A stretch of DNA of 64,000 nt, taken from NCBI RefSeq assembly GCF_009193215.1, contig NZ_VYVA01000001.1, positions 310,001 to 374,000 on the forward strand, read 5' to 3'. The notes beneath the pieces are model-generated. The model saw nothing but the letters and a program-made list of their open reading frames with translations, was not told the DNA's origin and did not search any database. Positions 54,088-64,000 of this stretch are shown in pieces. A program made the translations under genes and the position numbers. This DNA comes from Flavicella marina (GTDB lineage: Bacteria > Bacteroidota > Bacteroidia > Flavobacteriales > Flavobacteriaceae). Position 1 is the first letter of the stretch, and each line of letters begins with the position of its first letter.

Positions 54088-57000
54088 CTATATTACCCCT
54101 CCTTTTGACGCGTAAACAGATGGAGACACACTATAAAACTCTTTAAAGGCTTTGTTAAAATGAGGTCTATTTTTAAATCCTGTTGACAAAAACACTTCAT
54201 TTACCGACATTTTTTGTTGTACCAACATCGTTGCAGCTTTCTTCAATCGATATGTTTTTAACAAATTATATGGTGTTTGATCAGTAAGTGCCTTTACCTT
54301 TTGGAAAAAATGAGTTCTGCTTAAAAACAGTTCTTTAGCAAATGAATTGATATCAACATCGGGATTGTCTATGTTATCATCCATCAAACTATAGAGTTTC
54401 TCTAAAAATGCCAAATCGACATTAACGATTTCATCTTTTTTTCTCGTCAACGGAAGATTTACCTCAAACCGCTCGCGAAGCAACTTTCTACCTTGTAATA
54501 TCGATTCTAATTTAGAGATCAACAGTTTCATTTCAAATGGCTTCGTGATATAACTATCAGCTCCATCCATTAATCCTTTTACCTGTTCATCAACATCAGC
54601 ACATGCAGTAAGCAATACGATTGGAATATGGCTCGTATTGATATCTGATTTCACTCTTCTGCACAATTCAAACCCATTTAATTCAGGCATCAAAACATCA
54701 CTAATAATAAGATCAGGCCATTCGGTCGCAAGTGCATCGAGGCAAAGTTTTCCATTTCGAAATGTAGAAACCTTAAAATATCCGCTTAGCGCGTTTGAGA
54801 TAAACATGCGCATATCGTCATTATCTTCAGCTAAAAATATACTCGCACCAGAAATACTTTCATCTACATCGATATTTTCTAATTGCTTTTGATCCGGAAC
54901 AAACTTAACGCTATTATATTCCCGCTCAGTTGCAAGAACCTCTTTTTCTTTCTCTATTTGTACTTCTGAATAACCTTCAATGACAATCGGGAGCTGAAAC
55001 GATATAATGGTACCTTTTTCAAATTCACTTTCAGCGACAATATTACCATAATGCATTTCAACAAGACGTTTAGAAAATGCCAATCCGATTCCGGACCCTC
55101 CAACACCAAAACTATTTTTCTTTCTCGAATGGTAAAATCTATCAAAAACATGTGGTAAATCTTCGGGCTCAATTCCTTTGCCAGTGTCTTCAATAGCTAC
55201 ACATAATTTATTGCCTTCTTGATAGTAGCGAATAGTAACTGTATCGTCGGGTTCCGTAAACTTGAAAGAATTACTCAATAAATTGGTCAAAACTTTCTCT
55301 ATTTTATCATAATCAGCAAAAACATAGATCGCATGTTCTGGCTTCTGGATTTCCAGCTTCTTTTGGTGGTTTATCACATGTAACTCAAAATCTTTTGAAA
55401 CCTCATCTATCAAGTCTTTAAAATAAAAATGTGATTTATTGAGCTTTAGCGCATTCGCATCAGATTTTTGGAAATCGTGAACTTGATTGACTAGCTGTAT
55501 GATTTTTCTTGTCTGTCTTTGAATCATTTCTAAATGACCATAAATATCAGTTTGTTTTCTAAACTTTTCTGACAAGATAGATACAGGACCAGAAATAAGG
55601 GTGAGCGGTGTTTTGATCTCATGGGAAATATCTGAAAAATACCTCAATTTTGCTGCACTTATCTCATTTACCTTATCTTTTTCGAATTGCTCTAATTCTA
55701 AATCATGCTCTAGTCTAATATATTGTAATCTATAATTCACAACTCCAAAGACAACTACTACAATCAACAAGACATATAGCAACCTTGCGATGGTAGTATT
55801 CCACCAAGGTTGTAAAATTTTTATTTTTAACTCTTTTGCATCTGTCCAATCGTTCAATGAGTTTGAGGCCTTGCATTTCAATATATATTCTCCTGGAGGC
55901 AAACTGTTAAAGTTTATTGTTTTCTGTGAACTAGGAACTTTTATCCATTCAGCATTGGTAGGGTACAGTTGATATTTTATATAATATTTACTTGGGTTAG
56001 AAAAATGCAACGAAACTACATCAATTGAAATGATATTTTGGTCGTGCTCTAAAACCAACTCATTTGTATAATCAAGATTACTATTTAAAACAACACTGCC
56101 ATTTATTGTATCTTTTGGTTTGATTTCGTGATTCAGCACTTTTAGTTTGGTAAAACTCAATTGCGGCAGTGGCTTATAAAGTTCTAGTTCTTCATATTTG
56201 AAATAGAAAAACCCTCGATAGCCATTCAACAATAAAGTACCATTATCAAATAAGGTATTTATATCTCTAAACTCTTCAAATGGCAAACCATCTTCTTTAT
56301 AAAACTTGGCAAAACTTTCTTCTTTAGGATTGAATTTATTGAGTCCGAAATTTGTCGGAATCCAAATGTTATTCTTTTTGTCAACGAATAAATCCTGCAC
56401 ATTGTTATCAGACAGACCTTCAGTTTCTGTATATGATTTGAAAGTTAATTTGTCATTATCTTCGTTTACTTTACTGATTCCACCTCCTGCAGTTCCAACC
56501 CACAATACATTATTTGGCCCTCTTTTTATTGCACTTACATAATTATAAGGTAAAGATTCAACATCATTCACATCTGCTATACATTGAATAATTGGCAATT
56601 GATCCAATGGGACATCTTTTTTTAATTCAATACGATACAAACCATCATGTATGGTACCCAGCCACAAATAATTATAAATCGGATCGAAATAAAAATCGCG
56701 CATGTAGTACAACTTGTCTTTGATGAAAAATGGGTTATTAGAAAGCAATTCTGCATTAGAAAATTTATCATTCTCAAACTTGAGACGAAAAATAGAATTC
56801 ACACTATGAATCCAAATATCTCCAAACTGATCTTCTTCGATAGAACGAAATGAAATCAAATCAGCTAAGTCTTCACACTTTATCAGTTCAACCTTTTTGC
56901 TTTTATTATGGACTTTATATAACTTTTTATTTCGATACCAAACCCAAGTATTGTCTTTAGAATCAACCAAAATATCAACAACATTGCTATTGGAAATTCT

Positions 57001-58200
57001 CCTAAAACTTATGGGTAATTTTTCCTTTTTCCCGGTGGCTATGTTTATTAAATCTACACGACCATTTCTGGTAATCACATACGCTCGCTGATCATCAATC
57101 TTTGATATATTTAATATTCTGTAGGCGTTGATGTCGTTACTCAACACATCTTCATTAGAGAATTGCTTGAAGGGTGTTTTTCTGGATTTCAATTTATAAA
57201 CACCTTTATCAAAAGAACCTATCCAGGCTCCCTTATTTTCCGTTATCAGGATAGATGTTATATTACTATGTTCCGTTTCTATTTTAAACTGAGAGTGTAC
57301 AACATTCTTCTCGAGTATAAGCTTGAAAACATTATCTATAAAAGACAAACCTGTATATCGTTTTCCTAACCATAAATTACCTTGTTTGTCGATAGTTGCA
57401 ACGTTAAATCTCGTGTTTTGAAATCCCTTATACAAGTTTGTATAAAAGAACCCTTCTTCAAGTATTTTAAAAGAATAAATAGCAACTCCTGTTTCAAGTG
57501 TAACCAAAAGCTTATCATTATCGAAAACTTGCAAAGCCTTTGCATTCTCAAAAGTAACATCAGGAAGTAATTTGTATTTTTTAGTGACTGTATTAAAATG
57601 AAGCATTCCAATATTTGAAGAAATCAATAAGTTATTGACATCTAACAAAACCAAATCGTTTAATAAAATTGGAGTATTCGATAATTCCGAGGGTATCGAA
57701 TGTTTATCCAACAACCTTTGACTTGAATTAAAAACCAAAACACCTTCTTGCCATGTCATGGCATACAATAGCCCTTTACTATCATTCTCAACTATTTTCA
57801 ACACCCCAGGTCCCTTGTCTAATTTATTCTTGAGTTGATTTGAATACAAGGGAGTAAATCGATCTAAAACATAATCATAGATAGTAATTCCATTATCTGT
57901 CCCGATCCAAATAAGCCCATTTGCATCTTCCCAAAGAGATCGAATTCTATTACTAACTAGTATTTTTTTATTGGTAGTATTTCTATATTTCTTTATGTCA
58001 TAGCCATCATACCTATTCAATCCATTAAAAGTACCAATCCAAATATACCCCCTTGAATCTTCTAACAAACAGGTTACACTATAATCCGACAAACCTTCAG
58101 AAACAGAAATGTGCGATATCGGTTTTAATTGACTTTCTTGTGCGAACAACGCCTTCGAAAGAAAGAAAAACGCAACATAAAGGAAGTACTTTTTTACCAT
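54088..58200 (-). CDS. Hybrid two-component system sensor/regulator (HTCS)
   Basis: The 1370-residue product carries a complete phosphorelay in one chain. A signal peptide is followed by a periplasmic sensor of Reg_prop propeller repeats (about 30-700; GYIWIGTFNGLNRYDGYDIK and others) and a Y_Y_Y domain (about 705-790). One transmembrane segment lies at ~806-822. HisKA follows with phospho-acceptor H860 (SDISHEIKTPLTL), then HATPase_c (about 965-1075; LLSNSFKF, DTGKGI, GGSGIGLAFSK). The receiver domain (1119-1237) has Asp1168 (IISDVLMPEL), and an AraC DNA-binding domain ends the protein. HTCS proteins sense PUL oligosaccharides in the periplasm and activate nearby susCD genes. Coexistence with two AraC paralogs suggests two-layer control. 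Confidence 0.95.
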   Translation of the reverse strand: MVKKYFLYVAFFFLSKALFAQESQLKPISHISVSEGLSDYSVTCLLEDSRGYIWIGTFNGLNRYDGYDIKKYRNTTNKKILVSNRIRSLWEDANGLIWIGTDNGITIYDYVLDRFTPLYSNQLKNKLDKGPGVLKIVENDSKGLLYAMTWQEGVLVFNSSQRLLDKHSIPSELSNTPILLNDLVLLDVNNLLISSNIGMLHFNTVTKKYKLLPDVTFENAKALQVFDNDKLLVTLETGVAIYSFKILEEGFFYTNLYKGFQNTRFNVATIDKQGNLWLGKRYTGLSFIDNVFKLILEKNVVHSQFKIETEHSNITSILITENKGAWIGSFDKGVYKLKSRKTPFKQFSNEDVLSNDINAYRILNISKIDDQRAYVITRNGRVDLINIATGKKEKLPISFRRISNSNVVDILVDSKDNTWVWYRNKKLYKVHNKSKKVELIKCEDLADLISFRSIEEDQFGDIWIHSVNSIFRLKFENDKFSNAELLSNNPFFIKDKLYYMRDFYFDPIYNYLWLGTIHDGLYRIELKKDVPLDQLPIIQCIADVNDVESLPYNYVSAIKRGPNNVLWVGTAGGGISKVNEDNDKLTFKSYTETEGLSDNNVQDLFVDKKNNIWIPTNFGLNKFNPKEESFAKFYKEDGLPFEEFRDINTLFDNGTLLLNGYRGFFYFKYEELELYKPLPQLSFTKLKVLNHEIKPKDTINGSVVLNSNLDYTNELVLEHDQNIISIDVVSLHFSNPSKYYIKYQLYPTNAEWIKVPSSQKTINFNSLPPGEYILKCKASNSLNDWTDAKELKIKILQPWWNTTIARLLYVLLIVVVVFGVVNYRLQYIRLEHDLELEQFEKDKVNEISAAKLRYFSDISHEIKTPLTLISGPVSILSEKFRKQTDIYGHLEMIQRQTRKIIQLVNQVHDFQKSDANALKLNKSHFYFKDLIDEVSKDFELHVINHQKKLEIQKPEHAIYVFADYDKIEKVLTNLLSNSFKFTEPDDTVTIRYYQEGNKLCVAIEDTGKGIEPEDLPHVFDRFYHSRKKNSFGVGGSGIGLAFSKRLVEMHYGNIVAESEFEKGTIISFQLPIVIEGYSEVQIEKEKEVLATEREYNSVKFVPDQKQLENIDVDESISGASIFLAEDNDDMRMFISNALSGYFKVSTFRNGKLCLDALATEWPDLIISDVLMPELNGFELCRRVKSDINTSHIPIVLLTACADVDEQVKGLMDGADSYITKPFEMKLLISKLESILQGRKLLRERFEVNLPLTRKKDEIVNVDLAFLEKLYSLMDDNIDNPDVDINSFAKELFLSRTHFFQKVKALTDQTPYNLLKTYRLKKAATMLVQQKMSVNEVFLSTGFKNRPHFNKAFKEFYSVSPSVYASKGGVI

Positions 58201-58257
58201 GATTTAATATTACGATATTTTTTAATTATTTTTTAGGAGGTTTTTACCTAATTCTGA

Positions 58258-58296
58258 AACAAAAAAACTGCTTTGCATAAAGATACAAAGCAGTTT
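58258..58296 (-). terminator. Terminator of the LacZ-type GH2 gene
   Basis: An 11-bp perfect stem (58265-58275 with 58286-58296) is followed on the minus strand by a T-run. It lies 20 bp past the stop codon. Confidence 0.9.
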
Positions 58297-58316
58297 GTAG
58301 TAGAATAACAATCTTG

Positions 58317-61670
<3,354 letters not shown>

Positions 61671-61689
61671 CTACTTTTATTTTAGGAAT

Positions 61690-62043
61690 CTAAATATTCT
61701 TTAATTCTGTACGCATTCTATCCATAAAAGGTTTTAGTTCAGGATACGTTTTTCCAGTGATTTTAATTAACTTATTATTAAACTCTTTATTGACTTCATT
61801 GATTTGAGTCTTTATATCCTCAGCAGAAATTTCACCTGCTTTGCCTTTTTTCATGATAGCAACATAATCATTAAAATAAGCGACTCTTTCATCTAACAAG
61901 TTTTTCTCTTCAGCTTCGTCTAAGTCAAATTCTTCTGCAGCTGCAGATACATAATAATTGATTTTTTTCATTTGGTATTTATCTTGAGCAAAAACACCTT
62001 GTATTGAAAATACCAAAACAGCGAGTAAAATTATTTTTTTCAT
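61690..62043 (-). CDS. Small secreted helical protein of unknown function
   Basis: The 117-residue product has a clear signal peptide (LLAVLVFSIQGVFAQ). The mature part is short, charged and helical (EFDLDEAEEKNLLDERVAYFNDY, then TQINEVNKEFNNKLIKI). I recognise no family and see no catalytic motif. It lies between the VOC-protein gene and the GH2 gene, 135 bp after the former, with its own terminator. It may be read from the VOC promoter or from an unseen one. Confidence 0.7.
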   Translation of the reverse strand: MKKIILLAVLVFSIQGVFAQDKYQMKKINYYVSAAAEEFDLDEAEEKNLLDERVAYFNDYVAIMKKGKAGEISAEDIKTQINEVNKEFNNKLIKITGKTYPELKPFMDRMRTELKNI

Positions 62044-62178
62044 TTTTTGAAACTTTTAAATTGTTATTATATTTCTGAAGAAAAGCAATACCCACTTATA
62101 AACTAACCAAAACCAAATCAAAAGCGAAACTTAAAAAACTTCAACTCTTATCTAAGCAGGTATATGCTTCTTCAATTT

Positions 62179-62499
62179 TTATTCTTTTACTTCCATAAAT
62201 TCAACCGGAGAACCGTTGTGAACAATAAAAGCCACTCTAACTCCTTCACCTGGTGAAAAGGTTTCGACTAATATTTCTTTCCCTTCAATAGCTTCCTCGA
62301 TATTATCTACTAAAAATGCGACATGAGGCAATTTCTGCATCATTTCAGGCATAGGAGAATCCGAATCAAACTTTATCCATTCTACTCCATATTCATCTTT
62401 ACTAAAATCTGTATAATGAATCTTCCCTGGCTCGTAAAAACCATCCCAATTTTTTTCTTCTGTTGTTGGGATTCCAATATGACTAAATTTATAATCCAT
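62179..62499 (-). CDS. Small VOC (glyoxalase/bleomycin-resistance fold) protein
   Basis: The 106-residue cytoplasmic product has the short paired beta-alpha-beta-beta-beta layout of VOC proteins (FSHIGIPT at the start, KLPHVAFLVDNIEEAI in the middle, GSPVEFMEV at the end). The two His (H7, H78) and the final Glu (E101) stand where many VOC proteins bind metal. The reaction is unknown; VOC members include isomerases, epimerases and dioxygenases. Its promoter carries the tandem operator with the exact shared geometry. This places a protein of unknown function inside the galactan regulon, so a role in anhydrosugar conversion is worth considering. Confidence 0.82.
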   Translation of the reverse strand: MDYKFSHIGIPTTEEKNWDGFYEPGKIHYTDFSKDEYGVEWIKFDSDSPMPEMMQKLPHVAFLVDNIEEAIEGKEILVETFSPGEGVRVAFIVHNGSPVEFMEVKE

Positions 62500-62546
62500 T
62501 GCTGTTGTTTAAGTTTATATTATAGTTGGAAAGTTACTTCCTGTTA

Positions 62547-62612
62547 CAAAATTGGCTTAATTATTAGTAATTAAAACTATGGTTTTTACCCTACACCAAC
62601 ATTATATTACCT
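62547..62612 (-). promoter_or_regulatory. Promoter and tandem operator of the VOC gene
   Basis: On the minus strand the -7 box is CAATTTTG (62547-62554). Plus-strand TTACCC at 62586 and TTACCT at 62607 are 21 bp apart, and the first begins 39 bp from the box. Confidence 0.78.
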
Positions 62613-62615
62613 TTA

Positions 62616-63491
62616 CTAATCGCCAATCATATTATAATATCTGTATTCGTTTGGTGTACTACCCATAGCTAACTTAAATTGCTTATTAAAATTATTAATC
62701 GAATTATAACCCACCAAATAACATATTTCAGAAACCGATTTTTCTTTGTGCACCAAATACCTCAATGCTTTTTTTATTCGAACTTCATTCAAAAACTGTA
62801 CGAACGATTTATTTGTCATTTTTTTAAAAAACCTACAGAAGGAATTAGGTGTCATACATGCCAAATTGGACACATCTTCAAGGGATATATTTTGTGTATA
62901 ATTATCTGAAATATACTTTAAAACCGTATCCAGTTTATCGGTTTTATGAGGGACCACCTGCCTCATATCTGTGTTTGATAATCTAACCTTATCATTTGTT
63001 CTAGCCAACTTAAGTAATATTTCCATCAAATGGATTGATTGGTTCGCAAGAGGCATTTTTACAATTTTTGCTAATGTATCATGTAATTCTTCGGTGATCT
63101 CAGAACCAAAACTGACTCCAAATTTTGACTCATCTAACAGTTCCCTAATCTCAATAAACTCTGGTCTCTCAAATGTTTCTACACTGATAAACTCTTTCTT
63201 AAACTTCAGTACCGTTGTTTCAACTTGCTTGTTTCCTTCATTCTTATGATCATAGAAAGACGCATCATTTCTCCAAAGATGAGGAACATATGCACCTACC
63301 AAAACTAGATCTCCAGGATGAAAAGACGCAACGCTATCTCCGACAAACCTGATACCGCTACTTTTAGTAACATATAACAACTCAAATTGACTATGGTAGT
63401 GCCACGATGAGTCAATACAAGGCACCTTGTTTCTTAAAACGCTTAGCCTCTGATTTACAATATCTTTAGAGTTCTTTAAAAATAATTTCAT
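62616..63491 (-). CDS. AraC family transcriptional regulator (paralog 2)
   Basis: From the start at 63491 the product has 291 residues. It matches paralog 1 throughout: cupin-like sensor (DSSWHYHSQFELLY, VGDSVASFHPGDLVLVGAYVPHLW) and C-terminal double helix-turn-helix (SLEDVSNLACMTPNSFCRFF, VSEICYLVGYNSINNFNKQF). The start is set by this alignment; the Met at 63527 would add 12 unmatched residues. Its own promoter carries the RGGTAA-type tandem site, so autoregulation or cross-control with paralog 1 is likely. It is flanked by the VOC gene and a GH16 gene. Confidence 0.93.
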   Translation of the reverse strand: MKLFLKNSKDIVNQRLSVLRNKVPCIDSSWHYHSQFELLYVTKSSGIRFVGDSVASFHPGDLVLVGAYVPHLWRNDASFYDHKNEGNKQVETTVLKFKKEFISVETFERPEFIEIRELLDESKFGVSFGSEITEELHDTLAKIVKMPLANQSIHLMEILLKLARTNDKVRLSNTDMRQVVPHKTDKLDTVLKYISDNYTQNISLEDVSNLACMTPNSFCRFFKKMTNKSFVQFLNEVRIKKALRYLVHKEKSVSEICYLVGYNSINNFNKQFKLAMGSTPNEYRYYNMIGD

Positions 63492-63514
63492 AAAATCTAA
63501 TTGTTGGTCTTCTA

Positions 63515-63580
63515 CAAATTGAATCATTATTACGCCTCACTAATTGTTAAAAATTATCTATCCGTCTCACGTTTTTACCT
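63515..63580 (-). promoter_or_regulatory. Promoter and tandem operator of araC paralog 2
   Basis: On the minus strand the -7 box is TCAATTTG (63515-63522). Plus-strand TTATCT at 63554 and TTACCT at 63575 are 21 bp apart, and the first begins 39 bp from the box. Confidence 0.72.
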
Positions 63581-63604
63581 CAAAATTTTATTCTTAAAGT
63601 AAAA

Positions 63605-64000
63605 TTATTGCCAAAGTCTATAATATTCTATCTCGAAAAACACACTTCCATTTGTACCTAATTCTGACTTAGAATCTGGAACTCCATGCCATGGAAAAGT
63701 TTCTTGATCGAACCAAACATAAATTGGTTGTGTTACTACAAAGTTTTCACGATCACCGTTTCCTCCTCCTAAGTTGGTATCATCATAAGCATTTATAACT
63801 TCTCTAGATACATTTCTAAACAGCTGGCCATCTATATATATTTTCACTTCATTTTCGTTCCACTCATAACCATAAATATGAAAATCATCTGCAACTCTAA
63901 ATCCTAGATCATGATGTTCTGTATAAGTTGTTCTACCATTTCCAAAGTTAGTCCAATCATGAATAGACCACCACAATTCTCTCTCTTTTCCTGCTCTCTC
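63605..64000 (-). CDS. GH16 family galactan hydrolase, C-terminal part (cut by window end)
   Basis: The frame stays open to the last base of the window, so the 5' half, including the ExDxxE catalytic motif, lies outside. The visible ~131 residues match the C-terminal half of the GH16 at 44246: WWSIHDW, then TEHHDLGFRVADDFHIYGYEWNENEVKIYIDG, VWFDQETFPWHGVPDS and a final EIEYYRLWQ. It is thus a second GH16 galactanase, with an extra Gly/Asn-rich loop (TNLGGGNGDREN). No sorting domain follows. Cotranscription with the AraC gene is possible, but the latter has its own promoter. Confidence 0.88.
   Translation of the reverse strand, partial: ERAGKERELWWSIHDWTNFGNGRTTYTEHHDLGFRVADDFHIYGYEWNENEVKIYIDGQLFRNVSREVINAYDDTNLGGGNGDRENFVVTQPIYVWFDQETFPWHGVPDSKSELGTNGSVFFEIEYYRLWQ

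Noticed and set aside
63605-63976. A short complete GH16 or a pseudogene starting at 63976
   Set aside because: The apparent start is an internal TTG. The frame continues open to the window edge, so the gene is cut by the window, not broken.

Overview
The window looks like a chromosomal segment of a marine member of the Flavobacteriaceae. The DNA is AT-rich. Promoters of the Bacteroidetes type (TAnnTTTG) can be found, several secreted proteins end in type IX secretion (T9SS) sorting domains, and SusC/SusD pairs, a hybrid two-component regulator and Cys-type sulfatases are all present. The genus cannot be fixed from sequence reading alone. I saw no rRNA, tRNA, CRISPR array, transposase or integrase.

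Layout. 1-2181 holds housekeeping genes on the + strand: the end of the primary sigma factor gene, proC and rpe. 2261-9615 holds a GH82-like iota-carrageenase, the galK-galT pair with a divergent Nudix-type regulator, and small general genes. 9736-28111 is a minus-strand block with a large secreted BNR-propeller protein, a GH3, a sulfatase-sulfatase-GH2-sulfatase operon, a CstA transporter and two more sulfatases. 28279-32702 is a four-gene catabolic operon: RhaT-like permease, HpcH/HpaI aldolase, aldehyde dehydrogenase and mandelate-racemase-type enolase. 32912-40028 is SusC-SusD with two surface lipoproteins. 40413-47428 carries a sulfatase, two DUF1680/GH127-type enzymes and a GH16. 47665-52643 is a second SusC-SusD pair. 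52884-63491 carries two paralogous AraC regulators, a giant HTCS sensor, a LacZ-type GH2 and two small proteins. A second GH16 runs off the right end.

How the genes work together. The set reads as a polysaccharide utilization region for sulfated red-algal galactan of the carrageenan/furcellaran type. GH82 and GH16 would cut the polymer outside the cell, and the SusCD pairs would import oligosaccharides. Six sulfatases would desulfate them. GH2, GH3 and GH127 enzymes would release galactose and 3,6-anhydro-D-galactose. Galactose would enter the Leloir route through galK/galT, and the anhydrosugar would be oxidised, ring-opened and cleaved by the dehydrogenase-enolase-aldolase operon. Two DUF1680/GH127 enzymes and no recognisable GH117 favour D-anhydrogalactose (carrageenan) over L-anhydrogalactose (agar).

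The most notable observation is regulatory. Seven promoters in the region share the same 66-bp geometry: two RGGTAA-like direct repeats exactly 21 bp apart, placed exactly 39 bp (start to start) upstream of a TTTG/TTTA -7 box. They precede both susC genes, GH16, one GH127, the catabolic operon, the VOC-protein gene and one araC gene. This outlines a regulon probably controlled by one or both AraC paralogs.
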